This document shows positions 23,990 to 34,639 of a stretch of 64,000 nt of DNA, piece by piece. Location of the stretch: NCBI GenBank assembly GCA_947034885.2, contig OX344752.2, forward strand, positions 14,198,001-14,262,000, in the 5' to 3' direction. The notes under the pieces are model-generated. The model worked only from the letters and a program-made list of their open reading frames with translations, made no database searches and was not told the origin of the DNA. The stretch comes from Thuidium tamariscinum (taxonomy: Eukaryota; Streptophyta; Bryopsida; Hypnales; Thuidiaceae). The stretch's first letter is position 1; each line of letters starts with the position of its first letter. Made by a program: the position numbers and the translations under genes.

Positions 23990-25629
23990 TAGACTAAGGA
24001 TGTTGCTAGAGGTGTCGATTATCCTTTAGTCAAGGATAATCCCAAGACTCAAACTGAAGAAGAAGTGGACCCAGATGTAATCCCTGAAACTCAAGGGGGT
24101 GATCAAGTCCAGGAGTTAGTCCCTCCTTTGAGGTCATCGCCTATTCGGACGTTCATAATCGAGTCATAGAACCCCCCTCATGACAATAATGAATAAGTAG
24201 ATTATGAGGAGGGATTTGAAGACGGCGATGAGAATTTGGTGTTTGGGTAGGTACCTTCTCCTCAAAAATATGACCCCTATAAAATTTGTTGAATCTGTCC
24301 TAAATCATGCGTTGGATGTTTGTTTTGGTTTTCATCCTTTGTTTGTGTTTGTAGTAAGAAACTCTTATATACTAGTTCGTCATATTGACAGGAAGGAGTG
24401 GAGATTTAGTGATTGGGTGGCGTCGATAGACCTCCAAACCATAATCATCCACTTGTAGTATAGACAAGATTTTAGATGAAAGAGTCTTCGCGATTATATA
24501 GAACCGGTAGAGATCAACAAAAAATCTACCAAGTATACCATAAATTACTTTGAAATAAATAATTGTGTACAATTTTAATTTGACTTATGTATAATGGATT
24601 GTTTTTGTCTATGTTTTGTCTAGCAAAAAGGACTTAGAGTGCATCATCTATTGGCACGCAAAATATACTGTAATAGAAGGACTCTCCAATCGCTTAGTGG
24701 GGGTTAGTAGCGTTCACCGTTGTATGAGTCACCTAGTTCTGCATTTCAACAAGTAATACCATCTCTCTCATATTTTTGATTTGATCAGGTAGTGACGGGG
24801 AGTCGTAGAAAGAGTGTGCTACGGAGTGCATCCTCGATAGTTTCCAAACCGCGGAACAGTTGGTTGAACGTCGTATTCGACCTGAATGGAGTCCTTTGTC
24901 AGTGCGAGCGTAGGTCCTCTTTTAAGGGCAAGAACGCACATCGACCCGAGGACAATGTATTCTCGGATCGGTAATCCACGCTCATTGAGTCAAAGGTAGT
25001 CTTCGTTCATCCCAATGTGCGGGAATTTCTTAGAGAAGTCAACCAAATCTCAAACCGCATTGTTTTCTAAAGCTTCCATGCTCAAGATGACAGTAGAGCT
25101 TGTTGTCGCCTTTTTGTGCCAAAACAATATACAACCCTACGACATTTTTGGACAAGAAAATTGCAAGAAAGTTGAAATTTCTCTAGGAAAATTTCTTGTA
25201 TAGGGTGGGAATCCTTTTAAGCCTTTGCATTTGAAAGTGCTTAACGAACATTTGTTCACATGCCCGAACGGTCCCATTCACTTTAACATGGAAAATACCA
25301 TTCTAATTGATGACTCCCCACAAAAGAGTGTTCTCAATGAGAACGGAAACGGGATATTCTTGGAAACATGGGATTGTCATGAACATGGAGACAATGTGCT
25401 AATGGGAACTCTTGCACCATGGCTCAAGCGACTCCACGAGGAATGCCAGCCGAGACACTTGCATGAGTATGTAGACGCAAACTGGATCGGTCAATCCCCC
25501 ATGATGCCTACCTCTTACAGGGTTCATGAACTTGTGAATGGATTTAGGGAGTCAGCTAAGAACTTTGGGACTAGTTTTGTACTCCTCGGAATGAATTTAG
25601 TGATCGGGCCCAAGCCATGTAGGAAATAG
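23990..25629 (+). pseudogene. Block C: FCP1/NIF-like HAD phosphatase relic
   Basis: After an acidic spacer (about 24030-24240) and a segment reading IYWHAKYTVIEGLSNRLVG (about 24640-24700), the frame from about 24790 shows FCP1/NIF (SCP-like) phosphatase hallmarks. These are VVFDLNGVLC around 24870-24900 (HAD nucleophile motif, in the DLNGVL form), HPNVREFLREV (about 25010-25040), MLKMTVELVVAFLCQ...FGQENC (25078-25170), and TILIDDSPQKSVLNENGN then IFLETWD (about 25295-25370). The family dephosphorylates Ser residues of partner proteins such as the RNA polymerase II tail. Damage: TAA 24972-24974, a one-base shift near 25065, and TAG 25201-25203 followed by the same frame. It is not functional as written. 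Confidence 0.6.
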
Positions 25630-25858
25630 GCATTATTTTGTGGATTTTTGGTTGTAGATATCATTATACATGATAAGAATGTGAACAAATTTGTAAGTGT
25701 CATTCATTTGTAATATATAAAGTTTAAATTTTTGATGTCAATATGTACCCTCTGTTGTTGTGTGCTGCGATGTAAGATTCAGTTGCATGGTTATCTTTGG
25801 GTCGAAGATAATGTGAGGGACTTTTTTGAAATCCTTTCCTTAGGTTAATGGATCTGTA

Positions 25859-26438
25859 ATGCACCTACTTCGACGGGCTCAACCACTTACAAGGAGTTTG
25901 ATGTCTAAATCGGACACAAGGCTCTCTAGGAGGTCTACACTTAGTGTACCTGCTAGCTTCAATAACGATCTTAGAGAAGATTCTTCTAGAGGGGAACGTA
26001 AGAGGAAAGTTGCATTTGCTACATGTAGTGTAGGTGAAAGCCGGCAGCTTGAAGGCATTGTCAAAAATTTTGCCCTCAAAATATGTCAAAGGTAGATCTT
26101 CACCTGTTCCTATACCTCTTTCTTGTGCAACAGTTCTTGGAGACTATCAACAATTGAACAACGCACGGTCAATTGCAACAATAGATCTCAATATAAATAT
26201 TGTCAATACATCGCTATCAAGGCCTCTAGCTCAAAGTTCTAGGTCTCTTTCAAGCTATGAACTTGTACGAAGCGAACGCAAGTGGCGAAAGGAGGCCAAC
26301 GAACTGTTGAAGATGGGGATGTGGGGTCTCGTCCATAGTGCAGCTAAACAACCAAGACCTTCTCGCCATGAAGATATCTTTAGAGGCTTGGCCAAGCTCA
26401 AAGCTTTAGAGGCCGCAAACAATAGCTCTTCAAACTAA
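25859..26438 (+). pseudogene. Block D: Ser/Arg-rich coding remnant, unknown
   Basis: Two overlapping frames, 25859-26095 (MHLLRRAQPLTRSLMSKSD...) and 26034-26438 (ending RHEDIFRGLAKLKALEAANN...), appear to be one coding region broken by a frameshift or small intron near 26030-26090. The product is basic and Ser-rich, with a helical end. It lies between two copies of the 21-bp palindrome. It may be the 3' exon of the same gene as blocks A-C. Confidence 0.4.
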
Positions 26439-27064
26439 GAACAATGGTTAGTAGACAAATTTATGTCTGCAACCCCAAAACATTCGCTGCTATTAATAGA
26501 TAGACATTCATATACACAAAACAATTTCATTTTTGCAAACTACATATCTAAATGAGCATATTGTCTCTACATTCCTACAAAATATACATCCATCAATCAT
26601 TATAATTATCGGAATTTCATTTCTTAAGAAGTGAAGTACATAAACATGTGAGATAAATACTTTCATATGTACATGGGTTCTCTAGAAAATTCATGCCCTC
26701 TAATGTAAAGTGACCTTCTATAAATGTTACATACATTTTGTTCTCTCAATTTCATTTCTTTATTGTTGTTGTCTTTTGTTCTAGGCAACTTGTAATTGAT
26801 AATTGCTTCATACACATAGGCTTCCCACATTTATCTTTGGCTTCAACAACTTATCTTTGAAACGAAGAGGCTTGAAGGTCTCAATATGATCATTTTTTCT
26901 CAATTTAATGAATATGGCCTTGCAACCATATGGCATGCTTTGCCAAAAAAAAGGAACTGGATGGATGATTTGGATGTATAGAATAGATGAAAACAAATGG
27001 CTTTTATACAAGGAGAGTGGTAGGAAGAGAGACAATCCATATGGGATACATAAAGACAACATTG
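26439..27064. other. Intergenic DNA, no gene seen
   Basis: AT-rich sequence with the degenerate fifth palindrome at 26851-26871. A 105-codon open frame (26908-27225) runs into the fold-back repeat and has no recognisable domain, so it is not called. Confidence 0.45.
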
Positions 27065-28440
27065 AGATGTCTAAAACAACATGTATAGTGGGGTACCAAT
27101 CAAAATGTCGTTTTCAAATTCGCAGTGAGAAAAATTTCAGTACTACCAACTTTGAAAGCCTTCCGAGAGCTCAAAAATTGGTATTTTATCACGAAATTCT
27201 TACCATAGCATCAAATTTAAGTTAATTATATGTATGCCAAATTTCAAGGCCAAAAGATTCACTGAAAAAAAGTTATTCAAAATCTATTAACATGGGTAGT
27301 GGTGAGAAACATTTCACTACTTTCAACTTTGACACCTTCCTAAGGATTGAGGTTTTTTCCTTTTGCCATGAAATTTTTGTCATAAGACAATCTCTATGTT
27401 TTTAATAATTATAAAAAATTTCAAGGTAAAAAAGATTTTTTTTAAGAAGATATTTGAAATCTCTCAACAAGTGTAGTTTTGAGAAAATTTTCACAATTGC
27501 CAACTTTGACACCCTCCCAAGGGCTGAAAATTGGTTTCTTACCATGAATTTTTTTTTGAATTCATCTATATGTTGATAATATTTGATACAAATTTAAAAT
27601 TTAAATGAATTACCAAAAAAAAGATATACAAAATCTCCCAACATGTGTAGTTGTGAGAAAATTTTCACTATTGCCGACTTTGACACCCTCCCAAGGGCTG
27701 AAAATTTGTCTATTTAACATGAATTTTTTTGAATAAGATCAAATTTATGTTGATAATATATGTTCTGAATTTCAAGTTCAAAACACTTACCCAAAAAAAG
27801 ATATTCAAAATCTCTCAACATGTGTAGTTGTGAGGTTGAGTTTTTACATTTGTGTCAAACTTTGCTCCACAAAATAACACTATACTAAGGGCTCAAAAAC
27901 TCCTCCTCCCAACTACACATGTTGGGAGATTTTGTATATCTTCTTTTTGGTAATTCATTTGAATTTGAAATTTGGAGCACATATTATCAACATAGAGATG
28001 ACTTCACAAAATGAAAATTTTCTCAAAACTACACCTGTTGGGAGATTTCAAATATCTTCTTAAGAGAAATCTTTTTTACCTTGAAATTTTTTATAATTAT
28101 TAAAAACATAGAGATTGTCTTATGACAAAAATTTAATGGCAAAAGAAAAAAAACTCAATCCTTAGGAAGGTGTCAAAGTTGAAAGTAGTGAAATGTTTCT
28201 CACGACTATCCATGTTAGTAGATTTTGAATAAAAAATTTTCGGTGAATCTTTTGGCCTTGAAATTTGGCATACATATAATTAACTTAAAGATAATGCTGT
28301 GGTAAAAATTTTGTGGTAAAATACCTATTTCTGAGCTCTCGGGAGGCTTTCAAAGTTGGCAGTACTGAAATTTTTCTCACTGCGAATTCGAAAACGACAT
28401 TTTGATTGGTACCCCACTATACATGTTTGAAAAAACATCT
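27065..28440. mobile_element. Large fold-back repeat (about 1.38 kb) with internal sub-repeats
   Basis: The left arm from GATGTCTAAAACAACATG (about 27066) and GTGGGGTACCAATCAAAATG (from about 27088) is mirrored at the right end (CATTTTGATTGGTACCCCAC at about 28398, ending near 28440). Further paired landmarks are TCGCAGTGAGAAAAATTTCAG, AACTTTGAAAGCC, and TCACTACTTTCAACTTTGACACC against its inverse near 28170. Inside are four or five diverged repeats of about 170-190 bp around the phrase CCCAACATGTGTAGTTGTGAG. A transcript through it would form a long hairpin. No protein is encoded. Confidence 0.75.
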
Positions 28441-31400
28441 ACATGTCGAAAATGATGTTGACATATTCAATGGTCAAATTGCTACATTCTAGGATCCCAT
28501 ATCTTTTATCTCACCTTGGGCTAAGAAAGGATATAAGTATACTCTTTCTCTCTCCTTCATTCTCATTATCTTTAAATGAAGTAATTCCTTCATTTTGCCA
28601 TCAAATACTCTCTTGATGGTAGATGGTAAGTTTTCTTCAATTCTTGTTAAATTCAACAATTTTTTTAAATTAATTAATTGTTTTGGTTGATTTTGCCTTA
28701 TAGCTAGGATATGTAACAGTTGATGTTTCAAAAAATGTCTAATTTGATGTCTCAAAAAACATGATAAAAATTTTCAAATGACACAAAAATGTGTGGACAA
28801 AGCATGCCACATCAACATAATTTGGGGTCCACATTAGCATAATTTGGGAGTCCATATCAACATAATTTTGGGGTCCACGTCACTTTTTTTCCAAGTCCAC
28901 GTTACAACCTTGGTCAAAATAGTGTTGGATGAAAAATTGTCCCATGTGGCATTGCCCATCCTAAAAAGAGCTTATGCCGGCACTTAAGACCCCTCCACAT
29001 GTAGCCTTTTGGGAAAGTATACAAGACCTTGTTTTATTTGATGTAAACCACCCCTCTAAATTTGGACATGTCAAACAAAAATTTTAGCCATTTTTTGCCT
29101 GTATTTTATAACAAATTTTAGGTGATGTCAACATTCAACAATGATGCCTTCCTTGTCAAATTTGACATTTTTTCTTGTTTTTTCAAACATCCTAAAAAAC
29201 ATTGGATTCTTATAGTGCATTTTTCTATTAAAAACCTCTAAAATTGCCATTTCTACTGCGTTCTTCCAAGAAAAAAACAAAAAACATTTTTTAAGAATCT
29301 AACCATAGGATTTTGTACTTAGTATGACTAAGATCATGTGGTAAAAATTTCATGAAGTTTGACCACATAGATTGAATGATATGAGCATTATAAGTTTGAA
29401 AAAACAATTTTTTTCAATAACGTTATGCAATTTCAAATGACTTTGATTGCCATTCATGAAAAAATTTACATTGTAGAATTAGAGTTTATAATTTTTTGTG
29501 TTGAAGAATTGAGTTGAGAGTCTAGAAGGAATCCAAAGATATTTTGTATCTATTGCTTTGTATGGTCAAAAAGGCTTTGTGCATATTGAAGAATGGACAA
29601 TTTTCATATGACTTTTTGAATGCAACTTTTTTGATGCTATATCAACATCATTGAATTAAATTCAATACAACTTTTTAAATTTTTTTTAATGTAGAGTGGG
29701 TTTCCAAAAAAATAAAGAAATGAACATCATTGAGTTAAATTCAAAACAATTTTTCTTAGAATCTTTTACATAGGGGGTATCAAAGATGTGTAGAATGAAT
29801 ATCATTGAATTAAGTTCAAGACAATTTAAAAAAAAAAATTCAAATGGGATAGTTTATCAAAATAGTTTAGAATCATCTTGAAACCTAAAACAATTGTTTA
29901 ACATTTAAAATCTTCTAAACCCTTGAAGGGCACCAACTCACCATGGATTTAAAATGATTTTTGGATGGTGAAAAAATCCTATGGAATAATGGATCATCTT
30001 CATCTAATTTTGGTATGCACATTATGAATATTATATCCATGTCATTGAATTAAGTCCATTGTGGATTGGCAGTTATTGCCACTTTTTGGTACATTGTGTG
30101 AACAATGTACCAAAAAGTGGCAATAACTGCCAATTCTAAAAAACTTAAAATTTTAATTTTAATTTAGTACACTTGGCATGTTCTTACAGGCCAAAGAATT
30201 TAAAATTTAAAAATTTTAATTTTTTTTGGGTGCACAATCACTGTGCACCCAAATTTTTTTTTAACTTTTTAACTTTTAAATCTTCATTTCCCTCCCCCCC
30301 CCTCCTCTTATAATTTCTTGAAACCAACTTGATTGACAAACATTATGGGACATGTGTTCCTGTATCTGTATTCGTATCTATACCTATACATGTATTCGTA
30401 TCTAGGTCGTATCTGGACCGTATCCATATAATCAGTATAGTACATGTACAATATCCGTATCCGTATTTGAATGGTTCAGATTAAATCTTACATGATCAAT
30501 GGCTTGGGAATTTTTGAGAAATCAACGGTGATTACAAAGGTAAGTTTTTTGTTTTTTTTAAATCAATGGCTTGTAAATTTTTTGAAAGAGGAAGGGGGGG
30601 CTAATTAATTGACCTGGGTGGTACGCCACTTTTTGTCACATTGTCACATTAGGTTTTTATTTTTTGACCACATAGTTTACTAGAAAAAAAAGGATACCTT
30701 TAGAGAGTTTTCAATACTTTAAATTTTTCATCCTTAAAATTTGATTCTTACATTCAAGATGATTTCTTTGCTTTTGAGCAATCACAATAAAATGAGGCTC
30801 TTAAAGTTTAGGTTCTAGTATTTGTCTTGAATTAATTAGAATTTTTTTTACCCCTATTCATATGGTCCGTATTAGTAACAACATTCCTATTTTTATTATC
30901 TTATCTTTTCCAGTATTGGTAGAAGTATTTGTGCCTGACAAGGCAAAAATTAATGTCTTGATCAAATTTGACTGTATGTACCTATATACAAAGAACTTTG
31001 CAACAATCAATAGGGAATGAACCATGATGGTTTGCCCTCAAAGACTATATGCCAAACATCTAAAGTCAAATCTACTTTTACCATCTAGGCAAACAAAAGC
31101 TTGGTGCCTATTTAGCCGGCTTGATTTGAAGTGATAGGTGAATAATCCTAGCGTTTGCAAATCCTTTTGACTTGTGGTCCAAGAAAGCTAAAAAAATGGA
31201 CATTGTGCCCATCAAAGTGGATATGATTAAGAAAAGATTAAGATATAGTCTACACTATATTCCAACGGCATAAAAAAAAAATCAATTTTTATTGTGCTCC
31301 ACTAATAGTATACTATCAAAGTTTGAAGTTGAGGGCTTATAACCATGTTTCTAGATATTAAAAAACATGAATATTTTCTTTACGATATATTATTCTATAC

Positions 31401-31654
31401 TACAATGCACTTCTAATATGTAATTTTCAAATTGTTTGAGAGCATTTTGTATTTGATATGGAATTTTTTTCACTTCATTTTCAGAATTCTTTGTAATTTA
31501 ATTTGCTAGAAAAAATTTGAACATTTCATGATTCAAAGAAAATGTATTGCTTTATCTTACAAAAATGTCAATAAAAAAATTCATTTGCATGTAGTGGCAA
31601 TGAAGCAAATTTAACAACCTCGTCAAATGCTTTCATTGACCTTATCAAGGTATA
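28441..31654. other. AT-rich intergenic DNA with transposon remnants
   Basis: At 28440-29000 are GATGTCT words and a short array (about 28800-28880) of CATCAACATAATTTGGGGTCCA-like units, about three times, recalling part of the CACTA subterminal zone at 13840-14000. From about 29130 to 29600 the sequence is a decayed relative of the TTAA elements; its phrases match 44460-44700. Around 30360-30470 is a degenerate GTATCTGTATTCGTATC short-word array. No gene is seen. Confidence 0.5.
30065..30134. repeat. Perfect 33-bp stem hairpin with 4-base loop
   Basis: ATTGGCAGTTATTGCC... from 30065 is exactly complementary to ...GGCAATAACTGCCAAT ending at 30134, with loop GTGA. A second, smaller hairpin (TTTGGGTGCACA / TGTGCACCCAAA, 30225-30253) lies 90 bp downstream. 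Perfect pairing implies a recent origin: a young small element or a small-RNA source. Confidence 0.8.
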
Positions 31655-31927
31655 AGGTAGGTACACCCAAAAGCACCATGTTCCTAAAAGCGCCATCTAC
31701 AGTGCACATACATTTCCAAAATCAGTCATATTCACAGGTTGTAGATGGCACTTTCAGAAACAGACTTTGACCATTAATAACTTCTGAATACAGTATCCAA
31801 ATCCAACGTTCTTTGGTGCATTGGAACATGCTTTCACTTGCCAACAAGACTGTATAAAAATCTGAACTACCTAATAACAAGAACTAGGGACACTATGAAT
31901 AAGTGGCGCTTTTGGGTGTACCTACCT
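31655..31927. mobile_element. TA-flanked MITE, AGGTAGGTACACC family, copy 1 (273 bp)
   Basis: Ends AGGTAGGTACACCCAAAAGC and GCTTTTGGGTGTACCTACCT are flanked by TA (31653-31654, 31928-31929), as in Tc1/mariner-type (Stowaway-like) MITEs. Copy 2 at 36633-36905 has the same length in opposite orientation. No coding potential. Confidence 0.85.
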
Positions 31928-31929
31928 TA

Positions 31930-33167
31930 TACGGTAGTAGAAGCTGCTCATTGTAAGTTAGAACATCATGGTCAAAATCAGTAATTTGCCTTCAAGACAT
32001 TCTTGATTTTTTTTAATTTCCATATAAAGACAAAATAATATAAAAAATAACCAGAGCAACTAAAATTATATTTTGTTGACAAAATGTGAAATTGATATGA
32101 GTTTTTGAAGTGTAGCACCTAGCATGGTACGAAAGAATATCTTGACAAAAAAAATAATCTCTCATGGTCATCTTATCCACCTAAAACAATTACAGTATTT
32201 TCTTAACATGGCTACAATATAGAAGTTTCAGAAAGTCAATTCTTGCAATGAAATTACCCTCAAGGGTGAAAATCCCTATTGTAGTAACTAATCACTCTAT
32301 TATTTTCACCAAACACATTGATTGTCATTGGAATCCTACATTGAGATCATTTTTAAAGTGTTTGTTATGAGTCTTTTGATGTTAATGGGTTGTTCTGCCT
32401 TATTAATCCAACATCAAGCATCATTGTTGGAGGATATTCATCTAGAAAAAAACAATAGTTTATATGCCCCCCTAAATCCCTACCAAGAAATGTCCCATTC
32501 ATAAAGTGAGCAAAATTTCCTGTAGTTTCTTCCTTGACAAGTAAAATTTGCATAACTGGTGAATACAAATCTTTCATCCGATAGTCATATATTTCATCTA
32601 AGTGTCTCGAAAGGTGTTTATGTCCTCATTGTCATGAATTTTGACAAAAACAAGCATTCTTTATTGGACTTTGGCACTTTGCCTTTCTTGTCAACCTATT
32701 TTTTTGTCAAAATTTCCTTTGCCCTAGTGATTGCCCTTTGGTAAGAGTACCAATAAAGGTTACTCCTTCTAATTGCATTGTAGACTGTTCCAAAACCAAA
32801 AATAGATGGCTCTAAAAATGACTAAGAAAAGATTTGATTTGGTCACAAATGATTGGTGTTTTAAAGGTAGCCATTTAAGGGTGATTGATTTAGGAGAGAA
32901 AAATGGAGTCCAAATGAAGAATCCACATTTAAATTGCATAAAATATTCATTCTTGAGGTAGAAAAATGACATTCATTCTTTTTCTTTTTTGCATTCTTCC
33001 TCATCCTTGTTTTTGCACATATTGAGCTCAATTTCTCAAGGAATTCTATATATCCTACAAGCTAAAATGCACATTTAACCATTTATGGTATTCCTACTTT
33101 ATACTAAAATACCAAATGCAATATGAAAACTAACACCCAATTTGCCAAGTTGTCCATGCTTGAACTT
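31930..33167. other. AT-rich intergenic DNA, no gene seen
   Basis: Only short open frames (60-70 codons) without recognisable content, and no clear terminal repeats. Confidence 0.5.
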
Positions 33168-34146
33168 GGGTCATTGCAAGAAACACTTACCAGTTTTGGC
33201 TTAAAATGGCCTTAGTACTAGAGTACTGTGACTTTTGGAATAAATTTTTTTGAATAAAATGAAATATGGATAATTTGTAAAGCATTAAAAAACTAAGGTG
33301 TGTGAAAATTCAAGTCTAAAAAAATTTATCTCTAAAAGTTATGCACACTCAAAGAGTGATGGAAAATACCATGAAAATAGACAATTTAATGTTTGATTTT
33401 TTTAAAATATTTAAAAAATTCAAAAAATTCTCCAAAAAAATTCATTTTTTCTTATATAAAGACGCTCCTCTCCAAACATTTATGGTCAATTTCGTTAAAA
33501 TGGCAATAGTCCATTAAAATGCCATGACATTCCATTAAAATGGCATGATATTCCGTTAAAATGGCACATTTTTTTCTTCTACCACTAAGCCTCTATGTCA
33601 AAATGGTACACAAAATATGTCAAAATGACACTTGAAATTTGTCAAAGTGGCACATGGAATATGGCAAAATGGCACTGGAATTTGGCAAAATGGCACTCAG
33701 AATACCGCCATTTTAACGAAATTGACCATATTTTCATCTTTGGGAAAAATAAATTGTATTCTCTACACTTGTACAAGGTACTCCACTTTGAGCACATGTG
33801 GAAGTTGAAAAATTTAATATTTTACAAAATCTCTTCATAGGCTTGTGCAAATTTAGTAGAAATCCTTGAATTCTAATTTTTAGCTTAAAATTTGCATTTT
33901 TGAGTCTAGAATAGCACTAAAAAAAACCCAAAATGGCTAAGGTAGACATCCAATTAGGGGCTGTTTTAAAATAGTAAAATAATTTTTTTTAATTTCAAAA
34001 AATTATATAGTATCTAAAACTATTACATGTACTTTAATTTCAAGTTTTGTGTAAAATGAACTAATAATGCAAAAGTTATGACTAAAAAACCACTTATCCA
34101 AGGCAAAGGGGACAAAAAATAGGACAAGTGTTTCTTGCAATCACCC
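33168..34146. mobile_element. Inverted-repeat element, GGGTGATTGCAAGAAACACTT family, copy 1 (979 bp)
   Basis: The left end GGGTCATTGCAAGAAACACTT and right end AAGTGTTTCTTGCAATCACCC form roughly 21-bp inverted ends. ACTT occurs on both sides (33164-33167, 34147-34150) and may be the target duplication. A second family member is at 42733-43454. A smaller MITE (33482-33729) is nested inside. No transposase is seen. Confidence 0.65.
33482..33729. mobile_element. MITE with perfect 23-bp ends and an internal minisatellite (248 bp)
   Basis: The two 23-bp ends (33482-33504 and 33707-33729; ATGGTCAATTTCG / CGAAATTGACCAT outermost) are perfectly complementary. The interior is built from about 20-22-bp units around TTAAAATGGCA on the left and GTCAAAATGGCAC on the right. 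ATTT on both sides may be the target duplication. The open frame at 33595-33840 merely translates the repeat units. Confidence 0.75.
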
Positions 34147-34504
34147 ACTTCCCTTGGTACAATATTTCCAAATATCCAAAGGTCGATCTTAACCTTGTAA
34201 AGGCGGCTTGTCTCCGTAAAATTAATGCTTTTCAAAACCATGGGAATGGTCTACTTTAAAAAATTAAAAAATATTCATTGGAGATCAAACTACTATTCAT
34301 GACCTTACCTTGTTGTACAAAATTTCAAGTATGAATAATTGTAGTTTTGTCTTACAAACAAGAATTCTTTGTCATCCATCAAACACTTAGTGTTTGCAAG
34401 AACGTCAAGAATCAAAGTGCATGGTCATTAACGAAACTAGATTGTGATTGACATTGTTTGCTTGAAAGATGAGTGATGCTTTGAACTGTTCTTGGTGGCA
34501 TGTA

Positions 34505-34634
34505 AGGTAAACTACCCTATTATGGGCAAAATTTTAATGATGGTGCACATTCAATTTCTAAAATATACACCACTATGACAATTTTGCCCGCAATGGGCTT
34601 GCTCCCATTCTCTCTATAATGGGGTAGTTAACCT
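34505..34634. mobile_element. Small TA-flanked MITE (130 bp), AGGT-type ends
   Basis: Left end TA-AGGTAAACTACCCTATTA; right end TAATGGGGTAGTTAACCT-TA, its imperfect inverse. No coding potential. The AGGT start is shared with the 273-bp family and the element at 40183-40509. Confidence 0.65.
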
Positions 34635-34639
34635 TAAGT

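Larger units (their letters stand above)
20349..26871. repeat. Five dispersed copies of a 21-bp palindrome, TTATCTTYGA-N-TCGAAGATAA
   Basis: Copies lie at 20349-20369 (perfect 10-bp arms, one spacer base), 22712-22732, 23841-23861, 25791-25811 and 26851-26871 (degenerate right arm; a half-copy at 26831). They fall before, between and after the four coding blocks A-D. I noticed no comparable copies elsewhere in the window; TTATCTTTAAATGAAG near 28567 is only a weak resemblance. Copy 2 lies inside the intron between blocks A and B. A looser relative, TTATCCTTTAGTCAAGGATAA, is at 24019-24039. Function unknown; see findings. Confidence 0.6.

Noticed and set aside
20349..26871. Reading blocks A-D plus palindromes as an integrated giant-virus or CRISPR-like cassette
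   Set aside because: Hairpins at gene ends are known in some giant viruses, but the A-B junction has a standard GT-AG intron and no viral hallmark gene is visible. Five copies spaced 1-2.4 kb apart are not a CRISPR array.
33595..33840. 81-codon ORF with repeated WH.NLAKWH phrases
   Set aside because: Encoded entirely by the minisatellite units of the nested MITE and its flank.
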